From: Azolla caroliniana
Lineage: Eukaryota > Polypodiophyta
DNA: 64,000 nucleotides
Assembly (NCBI GenBank): GCA_043228905.1
Contig: JBHGNT010000004.1
Location: 19,220,001-19,284,000 of the forward strand
Reading direction: 5' to 3'
The notes below the pieces were generated by a model that worked only from the letters and a program-made list of their open reading frames with translations, was not told the DNA's origin and did no database searches. Shown here piece after piece: positions 32,674 through 42,372 of the stretch. How positions within the stretch are numbered: the stretch's first letter is position 1; each line of letters begins with the position of its first letter. The translations under genes and the position numbers were made by a program.

Positions 32674-34620
32674 ACATAAGTCTACAAAACCTATTGTGCG
32701 GAATGCTATACTAGATCTCGCCTTTAAGGAACTCAAGGACCTAGTGTGGAAGGCTCCTTCACTTCTTTTACCTGATCCTTAAAAACCTTTGGAGGTTGAA
32801 CTAATGCAGGCGATTATGCTATAGGTGTTGTCTTATATCGAGATGGTAAACCAATAGCATTCGAGAGTAAGAAACTTGATTCTACTCAATGTCGGTATAC
32901 CGTTCAAGAAAAGGAGTTATTTGCAGTTATACATGTGCTCAAAACATGGCACCATTATCTTTATGGAAATCGTTTTGTGGTAACTACAGACCACGAGTCC
33001 TTGAAATATTTTTGTGACCAACAAGACCTGAAAGGTCGTAAGGCACAATGGGCTAATCTCATCCAGGACTTTGATTTTTCCATACGATATCGTAAAGGCT
33101 CCATGAACATTGTCGTTGATGCACTAAATCGCATCCGTGAAGTTAACATGCTTAGCTTCACTGAAATAACATCAGATCTTTATGATCACCTTCGAGGAAA
33201 GTATCCTGATGACAGTTATTTTGCGAAATACTAGACAAGAGTTGAGTTTGGAACATACACCACCACATCCTCGAAGGAATCCTTCCACATTGCTAACGGT
33301 CTGCTCTACCGTAATGGGAAGGTTTGTGTTCCAGATTTGCCTGAGGTCAAAAAGAGAATTCTTTTTGAATGCCATGATGCACCCTCAGTAGGGCACCCTG
33401 GAAAACATTGTACACTCGTTCTCATCTCCACTCAATTCTATTGGCCTAAGATTTGTCCTGACATACATAGCTATGTGACTAAATGTCACCAATGTCAAGT
33501 TAATAAAGTCGAGTGACTTAAAGCCGCACGACTTTTACATCCCTTGGACATTCCCAATAATAAGTGGGAAAGTATATCCATGGATTTTATTGTTAGCCTT
33601 CCTCGCACCCAAAAAGGCCATGATGCCATCTGGGTTGTGGTTGATAGACTAACTAAAATGGCGAGCTTTATTGCTACTAAAACCACGGTAACAACTCCTG
33701 AATTGGCTTACCAATTCGTTGACAAGTTATTTCATTTTTATGGGTTACCAATGGATATCGTGAGTGATCGAGATCCAAAGTTTACTAGTGACTTCTGGAC
33801 GCAAGTCTTTAAGAAGTTAGAAACTACATTGAGCATGAGCTCCACGGATCATTCTCAACCCGATGGACAGACAAAATGAGTAAATCAAATTATTGAGGAC
33901 ATGCTTTGAGCATACGTTGGTGCAAAACCAACAAAATGGGAACGTTACCTCCCAATTTTGGAGTTTACTTATAATAGCTCCAAGCATACGTCGACAAGAT
34001 ACAGTCCTTTTATGTTGATGTATGGTTTTCATCCAGGAGCCCCAATTGATGTTAATATACATCATCATGAGTTGCGAAGTACGCAAAACTTTCTTCGGGA
34101 TATGCAAGATATGTTGCATATTGCATGAGATAATATAAAAATAGCTCAACATAGAGCACGTTTTTACGCCGATCATAATAGTCAACCTCATGTATTCAAC
34201 CCTGCACATAAGGTATTTTTACGTGTACCTCACAATTCTAAGACATTGTCTACGGGTCCTCAAGGTTTTGTGAACCTTTTCAAGTCCTCAAACGCATTGG
34301 TTCATCAACCTATCGTCTCGCTCTTCCCGATGGCATTGAAATTCATCCAATTTTTCATGTAAGTCGTCTAAAAGAACTTCTAGGTTCTGGCGACAATACA
34401 ATTACAACTGAAACTCTGGTTACTTCTGAAGAATTATCTTCTAAACCACATGTACCAGAAAGAATTCTCGATGTTAAAACAAAAAATCTGCGTACTACAA
34501 TAATACGAGAATTTAAAATTAAATGGATGGATAAATCTATCAAAAATGCCACATGGGAACGCGAAAATACTCTTAGAACTAACTTTCCATTGCAAGAGTG
34601 CAATGTTTTAAAGAGGGGGA
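32674..34620 (+). pseudogene. ChrC RNase H, integrase and chromodomain
   Basis: RNase H (DYAIGVVLYRDGKPIAFESK, TDHESLKYF) precedes an integrase zinc region (H-H ... CHQCQVNK, about 33370-33500) and catalytic core (SMDFIVSLP, VSDRDPKFTS, and HSQPDGQT where the usual YHPQTDGQTE is expected, so the third acidic position is uncertain). Tail motifs (ERYLPILEFTYNSS) follow. In 34440-34600 a chromodomain is readable (VPERILDVKTKN, IKWMDKSIKNATWERE). Stops occur at 33232, 33516, 33877 and later, plus one frameshift near 34240. Chromodomains direct integration to heterochromatin in this lineage. Confidence 0.85.
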
Positions 34621-34623
34621 GTA

Positions 34624-35071
34624 TGTTACAGGCATGACCATATATTATCCCGTGGTGAGAATTTACCGTAGTATTCTATACAGGTGGATAAGTGTGAGGG
34701 TTATACGAGAGTGTAAGGGGAGGATTACTTTTAATCCTCGAGATTGAGACAACCCATCAGGCCAAGTGTGAACTTGCCTGGGGGCCTTGGGTATCGCTAT
34801 AAATATGAGGCCTAGCTACCCTCATTTCATGAGATCTTGACTACGTCGAGACTCTTTTTCATAGTGGTTCAACTCTTGTAGTGAGCACGCCAACACCAGG
34901 TAAGACTCGACGCCACGGCGGTGGTATGGGACGCTAATCGAGGCTCGAGTCCGTCTCGATCCCTTCGCTCGGGGTTGTTCGGGTGGATCGGCACCCTTCT
35001 TTCTCTCTCTCCTTTCTTTCTATCTATCTTTTATCCTTATCATATGCTTACTTTAGATCATAACTCTAACA
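34624..35071 (+). mobile_element. ChrC 3' LTR
   Basis: 448 bp, TGTTACAGG to CTCTAACA, preceded by the polypurine tract AAAGAGGGGGAGTA. TATA box CTATAAATATGAGG is near 34797 and a CT tract at about 35000. Confidence 0.92.
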
Positions 35072-35245
35072 ATGGAGCTCGGGGACGGTGTTAGGAGCCG
35101 GAGGACTTGTATGAGCGGGGAGATGACCGAGGTCTATCGTTGCAAATGCTTGTGGTGAGCGGTAATGGTGCGGTTCATTATTGGCAAAGTGTGGGTTATG
35201 GAAAAGAACTTGAGGCCCCCCAGGGTTGGGATAAGGTTTAAATGC
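35072..35245. other. Short interval, no gene recognised
   Basis: GC-richer sequence between the ChrC 3' LTR and the minus-strand Asn-rich ORF. Minus-strand frames are open in places (NEPHHY) and may be decayed continuation of that ORF. Confidence 0.35.
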
Positions 35246-36466
35246 CTATTTAACCTCATTAGTTGCGGTGTTGCGGGTGAAAAGGAGGTTAGATGCTCGG
35301 TGACGAGGACGTTGCGCTTGTTTGGAGTTATTATTGGAGCGGTGGTTTGAGTTAAGGTGAGAGTTAGGAAAAGGGTTAGTGGTATTTTTGGAATTAAAGT
35401 TAGTGTTTGGGTTAGACTTAGGTTCTGGGTTAGGGTTTAGGGTAAAGTTTAGATTCTTTTTGGGGTTGGGTGTGGGTGTGTGATTAGAATTTTTATTTAG
35501 GTTCATAGTATGGGGGACAAAAAATTTAGTATTATTTATCTCGGCTTCTACGGAACCAATGTACGAGGGACTGCCATAAAACATCTCATTATCATTTTCT
35601 TCTTCCCCTTCATACATTGTAATGTCTATATCTCTAATATTAGGGTTTTCATACCTATTTTGTGCTCTTGTTTTATCTCTAAGTTTTGTGGCTGTTCTCT
35701 TAAGTGTATCATCAATGTTGTGATTTAGTGCGAAATCGTCACACATTTTTAGGATTTCAGAGTCAAAATCTTGTAGTAACGTATTAATCATTTCATGAAA
35801 ATTAGCAGGCTCAACATATGATGACACATTCTCAAAATGTTGGGGTTCTTGAAGGATGTTCGCAAAGTTATGTAGATATGATCTAATGGTATTAGGGAAA
35901 TTATCTAGGGTTTTAGTATAGGAGTGCACTAGTAAGTCTAGATGTTTAATATAAGTACTTGTTAGATCTTTATTATATTGATTAGTTAGGGTTAGAAAGT
36001 CCTTATGCATGCTATTGTTAATTTCTTCATGATCTATCTTTAGCTTGGGGGGATGAATTCTAAGATTATTAGGGGTTCATTCATGAGAGTATAAGTTCAA
36101 CATCGTACTATGGGTATTTGTGGCTTGTTTTTCTCTTTTGAAGAGTTGTTTAAATTCTGCGAATACTCTAGTTTTATATTCTTCTAAGTATTTCGAGCAA
36201 AATGATGTATTAGAAGATGATAACTTAGTATTGGAAACCTTAGTATCAGGAGTGGAGTTGATGAGTGAGGGAGAGAGAATATAATCTCGAGCATGCTTTT
36301 GTGGTCTTTTATTTGCACTATTGCGCTTGATAGGGGTCGGTGTAGCTGATGCCATCGTTTCAGACGTCATTATCGTGGGTTGAGGGAACTCTTCACTAGA
36401 TGGTTGCCCGAACATTGTCGATGCAGATCCATTGTGGGTTCCTATCTCCGGTGAATGAACCTCCAT
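35246..36466 (-). pseudogene. Asn-rich ORF beside the PLE terminal repeat (possible PLE ORF1)
   Basis: A single minus-strand frame of about 405 codons, start near 36466 (MEVHSPEIGTHNGSAS), broken only by TGA at 36077-36079. The N-terminal third is Ser/Thr-rich. The middle is helical (KYLEEYKTRVFAEFKQLFKR; YIKHLDLLVHSYTKTL; MINTLLQDFDSEILKMCDD). The C-terminus is a low-complexity Asn/Pro tract (NPNPEPKSNPNTNF). No catalytic domain is recognised. It lies directly inside the terminal repeat that also borders the PLE RT, in the same orientation, so it is a candidate 5' ORF of the PLE; that link is inference. Confidence 0.5.
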
Positions 36467-36479
36467 GTGATATGTTGAA

Positions 36480-36603
36480 TCTTTAGTAGTTGTTGGTCGT
36501 ATGGCCTAAGCAAGGAGTGCGAGCGTATAACCTTCAGCGGTTGAATAGTTAGGTTAAATAGTATGGTACCTAAAGAATAGTATAAAAGAGAATAATAGGG
36601 GAG

Positions 36604-36643
<40 letters not shown>

Positions 36644-36777
36644 AATTTCAATTTATGTAAGAAAAGGTCTTTTGGCAAACATGTTTCGCTCTATATGAGC
36701 TCATTAGTGCTAAAGACCATATACAAAAATGTGAGAGGCTTATATAAGGGAAGATGAAAGAAGAGAGAAGGAGAGTG
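36480..36777. repeat. Terminal repeat of Penelope-like element, copy 2 (part)
   Basis: It matches 9265-9550 in direct orientation. The match is interrupted at 36777 by the LTR palindrome and resumes at 37708-37797. The flanking word AGTG is present on both sides of the insertion (36774-36777, 37708-37711). Confidence 0.7.
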
Positions 36778-37253
36778 TTCTCACGAATGGGTGGAATGAG
36801 GCTAAGTACTAAGAGAGAGTGAGAGCATAAGCAAGATCACAAGATTGTCAAGGACAAGTAGACAAGGCTCAATATTAAGAGATAGCGGGAGAGAGAGCAT
36901 AGACAAGAGAAGAAGCAAGAGAGAGGATAGACAAATAAACAAGAATTGTATATGCTTTTGTAATTGGTGTTGTTCACCTTGACTGTAATCAAGGTGCACC
37001 CCAGTATTTATACAAGAATGTGGAGGTATGCATGAAAGCTAGAAGACTTCTAGAGAGTGCATGGAAACTTCTAGAGAGTGCATGAAGATGCATTCTCTAG
37101 AAGGTTCTCGAAAGTTCTAGTGATCAATCTATAATGAAATAAGTTGAGTCTTACACAATACAATAATGCATAGATGGACGTAGCTCAATTGGTAAGGTTG
37201 CACAATAAGACCAGAAGGTCATGGTAAAGACAGGATGCCACATGGAATGGTGG

Positions 37254-37306
37254 GGGTTGAAACCATGACCTTCTGGTCTTATTGGGCAACCTTACCAATT
37301 GAGCTA
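37254..37306 (-). other. tRNA-like module in the palindrome (A and B boxes)
   Basis: On the minus strand TAGCTCAATTGG (37306-37295) is a perfect TRGCNNARYNGG A box, and GGTTTCAACCC (37264-37254) matches a B box at 8 of 11, 42 bp downstream. The left arm repeats the A box on the plus strand (37181-37192) but lacks the B box. It is antisense to the LTR reading direction. A functional tRNA is not claimed. Confidence 0.55.
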
Positions 37307-37374
37307 CGTCCATATATGCATTATTGTATTGTGTAAGACTCAACTTATTTCATTATAGATTGATCACTAGAACT

Positions 37375-37423
37375 TTCAAGAACCTTCTAGAGAATGCATC
37401 TTCATGCACTCTCTAGAAGTTTC
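37375..37423 (+). promoter_or_regulatory. Heat-shock-element-like array in palindrome LTR
   Basis: TTC-AA-GAA-CC-TTC-TA-GAG at 37375-37392, then GAA-GT-TTC at 37416-37423, upstream of TATAAATA at 37475-37482. The left arm contains the mirrored array (about 37064-37112). Confidence 0.6.
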
Positions 37424-37707
37424 CATGCACTCTCTAGAAGTCTTCTAGCTTTCATGCATACCTCCAAATTCTTGTATAAATACTCAGGTGCACCTTGATT
37501 ACAGTCAAGGTGAACAACACTAGTTATGAAAGCATATACAATTCTTGTTTATTTGTCTATCCTCTCTCTTGCTTGTTCTCTTATCTATGCTCTCTCTCCC
37601 GCTATCTCTTAATATTGAGCCTCGTCTACTAGTCCTTGACAATCTTGTGATCTTCTTATGCTCTTGCTCTCTCATAGTACTTACCCTCATTCCACCCATT
37701 CGTGACA

Positions 37708-37825
37708 AGTGGTGGGGATTGATGAGAGGGAGAGAGGGGTTTTGAATGTGTATAAAGGAAGATGTGGGAGTTAGGGAGGTAGGAGAGATACCCTAATGAC
37801 CTTTTCTTACATAAATTGAAATTTG

Positions 37826-37900
<75 letters not shown>

Positions 37901-38025
37901 TCCCCTACTATTCTCTTTTATACTATTCTTTAGGTACCATACTATTTAACCTAATTATTCAACCGTTGAAGGTTATACGCTCGCACTCCTTGCTTAGGCC
38001 ATACGGCCAAAAACTACAAAAGCAA
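37708..38025. repeat. PLE terminal repeat end and inverted arm
   Basis: 37708-37797 completes terminal-repeat copy 2. 37798-38025 is the inverse of about 36490-36665 (TAAATTGAAATTTG to ATACGGCCAAAAACTA), with an expanded (CT)n tract at 37830-37895. The right end of the PLE-type block therefore carries an inverted partial repeat. Confidence 0.65.
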
Positions 38026-38505
38026 TTTCAAGTAGGAATTTGGTGACTTCATGGAAGAACTCATCCTCCTCGCCCTGTGTTTTATATGTGTTGGCCTACG
38101 GAGAGTATTCTCCGAAATATGATCGCAGCATCTCATTATCCATTTTCTAAACTACATCAAAACCCTCTTTTTTCAAGTTCATCAATCGACGTACCTATTT
38201 GTTAGTTATCTTGGCGATGTCGATCCTCTGAATCAATTCTGTGGCACGCGGATGCGGCTCCGAATCCGCCACTTGAAGATATCCCTGAAGTCCTTTGTTG
38301 CCCAGTCACTCTCGAAGGTTATCAAATACAGGGATCGGCATGGTGTCGTTCTCGTCAGAGATGTCTGATGTCTGTAGTGATGGTGATGACGGCTTTTGAT
38401 TGCGAAGACACGGAGAAGAAAATTTCTTAGCTCTAAAAAACTTCTGTGTTTGTGGCGATAGAGAACATGAGTTATTAGGTTTTAAAGAAATTAGGTGTTT
38501 CATGA
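38026..38505 (-). pseudogene. Unidentified protein gene fragment with C-to-T-type stops
   Basis: One minus-strand frame of about 160 codons, from FRAKKFSSP through DENDTMPIPVFDNLRE, GLQGYLQVADSEPHPRATEL, VRRLMNLKKEGFDVV, MDNEMLRSYFGEYSP and EEDEFFHEVTKFLLEIAF. It is interrupted only by a TGA (38306) and three TAGs, each one change from CGA or CAG. The composition looks like an ordinary globular protein, but I cannot name it. It lies between the PLE repeat and the end of GypB and could be host gene or extra retroelement ORF. Confidence 0.5.
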
Positions 38506-38733
38506 TGTCTAGGGAAAAGGGAATATACTATTAATGATAGTACTAGTCTTCAAATAGTAATAATAACTCCACCACTCGTAATAACTATTGCATGATTTGT
38601 GACCATGTAACTTATAGTCTGAAAAAGACCATGCCAAGAAGTCTTCATGCAAAACAGTTACTTCTGTTATATTTTTGTCAAGATTTTATTATTATTATTA
38701 TTATTACTATTTACATTTGTGGCCTATACCAGG
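38506..38733. other. Short interval, no gene
   Basis: AT-rich sequence with a TTATTA repeat near 38690; probably the lost 3' region of GypB. No polypurine tract or LTR was found. Confidence 0.4.
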
Positions 38734-39858
38734 TCACGTTGCGTTGGTTTGTTTTTCAACTTGAAAGGGATTTTCCGGCATCGCGCCCTGAAAAGGTTTG
38801 AGTCGAAAACCGTTAAACCATTTTGGTAAAATTTCCCCTGATAACGTACCATTCTTGCTATCAACAATCCAGAACGGCCACGTCCACCGGAATCGAAGTT
38901 TTCTGGGCATAGACCCCATTTTAGTTTGGAAAACTAAAACTAATTTTCTGATTGTGAATTGCTTTTCTTTTTGTCGTCTATGTCGGTCTACGAATGCCTT
39001 TGTTTGTCATTGTTTTTGCTCTAGTGTTGACATTGCTTGAATTCGACTTTCCTCTAACAACAATAATTGTTGTTTCTGAACTTGTTCCTACTTTACTTTG
39101 TCTAATCTTTCGGTAACTTGTATGCGGAGTGTCGGAACTTGAAATTCTATTGGCATTACTGCCTCTAATCCAAATGCCATCCTAAATGGAGTGGATTTAA
39201 TAGTTGCTTTATATGATGTACAATAGGCCCATAAAGCACTATTTAGCTTCTGGTCCCAATCTGTCCTATTCTCATTCACTATTTTCTTCAGAATCATTTG
39301 CAGTGTTTTATTTGTGGATTCTACTATCCCATTAGCTTGAGGGTAGTATGAAGTACTTTTCTTATGTACTACTGCATAATATGTTGATAATTCATGTATA
39401 ATTTTATTAATGAAATGAGTACCTTGGTCGCTTACTAATTCGATAGGACACCCGAATCGACACCATATATTTTCATATAAGAATTTAGCTATTGACGTTG
39501 CCGCATTATCTCGCAAAGGTTTAGCCCCAACCCATTTTGTGCAGTACTCCGTAGCGACTATGATATATCGATTCCCTGTCCGTACCGTTGCTGGTTTAAA
39601 TGTACCGACAAAATCTAGTCCCCATTTTTGAAACGGTTCTAAGGGCAATACAGGTTGAAAAGGCATTCTATCCTTTTCTATTGGTTGTCCGATTTTTTGG
39701 CATAATTCACATTGTCGACAATATTCGACTACATCTCTTGTTGTTGTCGGCCACCATAACCCACTATTCCATATTTTCTTGGTCGTTGCTTCCCCTGCAT
39801 AATGTCCACCCGCGACACCACTGTGAGTTTCCCGTAGGATTGCTTCTTTCTCGAACTG
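38734..39858 (-). pseudogene. GypB integrase
   Basis: From right to left: zinc region (RETHSGVAGGHY, CRQCELCQ), catalytic core (WGLDFVGTFKP, LVSDQGTHF, YYPQANGIVESTNKTL giving intact D,D,E) and a C-terminal part readable to about 38734 (VDSKNGTLSGEILPKW). Several stops separate core and tail (for example at 39088). The GIVES-type motif and layout match Tat/Athila-like gypsy elements. Confidence 0.85.
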
Positions 39859-40647
39859 TCAAACCGTGTGTTGCCAAATTCCATCCGCCCCCTTGTGGTA
39901 TAGAGTGTCGTTTAGGAGACAAAAATTTCGACTTCGAACCACTAGTCGTTTCCTTTCATCTATTGACATATGATCGGGTGGTAACCCTGTTGTGAGGAAA
40001 ATTGTCATTTCGGTTATCCACGCATCAGATGTTTCATCATTCATCTCGTGAACCGGTACTGGGTTGACCCAAAAAAGTTGTCCATCTGGAAAATTGTCTT
40101 GTATTCCTGTTCCTTCTTCTCCCAACTCTAAATGGCTAAGGTAGTCCGCCACAGCATGTTGTACCCCTGGTCGATGAAGGATGTCGAATTCAAACTCTTG
40201 AAGTAGCAACGTTGATCTTGCTAATTTGCCTGTAAGTTCTTGCTTTGAGACTAAATACAGTAAAGCAAAATGATCGACATGAAAGGTGAACTTCCGTCCC
40301 AAAAGGTAATGTCTGAATTTATTAATATTGTACACCATTCCCAAAGCTTCCCGTTCTGTTGTTGAATAATTCCGCTCAACTGTGGAAAGTTTCCGACTAG
40401 CGTAATATACCGGCCTATACCAGTTCAGTTCCGACAGCTGCATTAGGGAGCTCCCAATTGCTACATCTGATGCATCAACAAACACATGAAAAGATTTGTT
40501 CCAATCAGGAGGTTGCACAAATGGAACTTTCGAGAGCATTTTCTTTAGATAGCTATACGCATCTTGTTCAACCGTCGTCTACTGGAAAGGTGTTCTATGT
40601 ACCGTTGTATGCAACAGTATTGCAACATTAGCAAGGTACCTCATCAT
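39859..40647 (-). pseudogene. GypB RNase H
   Basis: VFVDASDVAIGSSLMQ, YYASRKLSTVERNYSTTERE, GRKFTFHVDHFAL and PGVQHAVADYLSHL are ordered RNase H motifs of gypsy elements. A TGG-to-TAG-type stop (TPFQ*TTVEQDAY) lies near 40580. It follows RT in the expected order on the minus strand. Confidence 0.85.
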
Positions 40648-41400
40648 CTAACTATGCCATCTTATTTGTCCTAAGAACCAACTAAGAGCTTTTGCATTTG
40701 TTGGTGTTGGTGCCTCCATTATTGCTTTAACTTTATCTGGGTCTACTACTATGCCTTCTTGACTCACAATATGCCCCAATAAGGCGCCAGTTGTCACTCC
40801 GAATGCACATTTAGCCGGATTTAGGCTAAGCCGACCTTGTCGACAACGTTCTAGGCACAATCTTAAATGTTCAAAGTGTTTTGTTTTCCGATTGTAAACA
40901 ACAAAATCATCTAGAAAGATTTGCATGAACGCAGGAATATAATTATTAAAAATTTCTTGTATTACCCTTTGAAATGTGGTAGGAGCCATTTTTAACCCAA
41001 ACATCATTACCACTACCACAAATACTCCCCATTCCGTTACAAAAGTTGTTTTTTCTTGATCATCTAGATGCATTCTTAGTTGATTGTAACCACTGAATCC
41101 GTCTAAAAAACTATAAACTTCGTGTCGTGCCACTGCATCCAGGACTTCATCGGAAAAGGGTAATGGAAACGCATTCGTTACCGTAGATGCATTAAGTTTC
41201 TGGTAGTCGACACAAACCCGAATTTTGCCATTTTTCTTTGGCACCACCACTATTGGACTTAACCATGTTGCCTTTTTAACTGGTCTGATGAATCCGACTC
41301 GGAGTAATTTATCAATCTCTTCTTTCACTTTGACTGCATAGTTTGGGTTTAACCGATAGTGTCGTTGTTGTACCGACTTTGCTTCCTTCTGAAGATTGAT
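40648..41400 (-). pseudogene. GypB reverse transcriptase
   Basis: EEIDKLLRVGFIRPV, VPKKNGKIRVCVDYQKLN, YSFLDGFSGYNQLRM, FGLKMAPTTFQRVI and the active site MQIFLDDFVVYN are all present, plus ALLGHIVSQEGI. The open segment is 226 residues. An in-frame TAA (CAA-type) at its upstream edge separates it from the protease segment, and the sequence changes frame-state after GQIRWHS. Catalytic residues are intact. Confidence 0.88.
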
Positions 41401-42372
41401 TTAATGCTGACAAAAGACTGGATCTAATCCTTTCATGTCTTCAAATGACCAGGCGAATACATCTTTATATTGTTTGATTAAGGCTATGAGTCGTTCTTTA
41501 TCAGATGATAACATTTCTTTGGCAATCAGTACAGTTTTTGGCTCAAACTCCTGACCCTCGTCAGCCAAATTTATTTCTTCTAATGCTGAAGCCTGAACTC
41601 TTTGAGATACCTGCATTTCTTTTTCTGTAGCTTCTTGTTGGAGATGAATCTCCTTCATCGTTTGATCATCTATTGGAATGTTGTTGTGCTTATCATCGAC
41701 ATACGATGTAAGAGCTTGCAAAATGTCGACCTCAAACAAAGGAATAATTTTTGGATTGTCGTTAAAATAGTGATTTTCTTCTGTCTCATCCAATCCTTCC
41801 ATCATATTGACAGCTTCTGCATGTATTGGCAGACATTGTCGATTTGTACTGACCTTATCTTGAGTGGATATCTTAATTTTATTTTTTCCTTTTCGGAATG
41901 TTAATATATTTTTATTCCAGTTCTGCTTAATACTTGAAGTCTTTAACCATGGTCGGCCCAATAATAAGGGATATGCTCCAGGAGCCTCCAATTGAAGCAC
42001 TACTGCTAATATTTGAAAAATATGTCCCCCCAGGATTACATCCAGCTGTCGGATTAAACCCAGTGGCCTAACCGTGCTGGTGTCGTCCATACGTAACCAA
42101 AATGGGCATGCATCCCATTTAGTAATACCTATCTTGTCACGGGTGATTTTATTGATAACATTCACTCCCAAGCCGTCGTCGACAATTGTCCCGGCTATCT
42201 CATGTCCAGGAACTATTACTTTTATTGATGGGTTTTGTTCATCCATAATTGTCAAACCACTGCTTGGGTGACTATAATTAACGGATATCTGTCTAATCCC
42301 TTTTTGTGCAATCAGAGTTGTTACCTTCTCTGTGAACCGTGGAACTAGTTTCAGTAAGTCGGTCAAAGGCAA
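41401..42372 (-). pseudogene. GypB protease and pre-RT linker
   Basis: A retropepsin-like region has VDDGLGVNVINK (active-site Asp-Asp-Gly) and the flap-distal motif YPLLLGRPWLK. An acidic linker leads to KDVFAWSFEDMKGLDP, the sequence that normally precedes RT. 323 open residues. It continues gag toward pol on the same strand. Confidence 0.82.

Larger units (their letters stand above)
17347..35071 (+). mobile_element. ChrC: chromovirus (Ty3/gypsy) with three nested insertions
   Basis: Its parts are a 5' LTR split into 17347-17404 and 22801-23194, a Met-tRNA primer site, a long leader, gag, protease, RT/RNase H, integrase with chromodomain, a polypurine tract (AAAGAGGGGGAG) and a 3' LTR at 34624-35071. 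Nested inside are a TIR element in the 5' LTR, CopB in gag and a solo LTR in pol. No target-site duplication was found at the outer ends. Stops and a deletion in RT make it non-autonomous. Confidence 0.85.
36778..37707. mobile_element. Head-to-head LTR palindrome (inverted LTR pair)
   Basis: Arms 36781-37225 and 37262-37705 (about 445 bp each) are nearly perfect inverted copies around a 36-nt asymmetric centre. Each arm reads outward as an LTR: tRNA-like block, HSE-like array, TATAAATA (37475-37482 on the right arm), CT-rich tract and the words CACTAGTTA and TATTGAGCCTCG, shared with the ChrD LTR at 47987-48395. It inserted in the PLE terminal repeat with at least a 4-bp duplication (AGTG). 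No internal retroelement genes are present. Confidence 0.85.

Noticed and set aside
37816-38046. Ser/Leu-repeat open frames here and at 5058-5318, 6453-6719, 9231-9461
   Set aside because: They come from CT/GA tracts within LTRs and terminal repeats.
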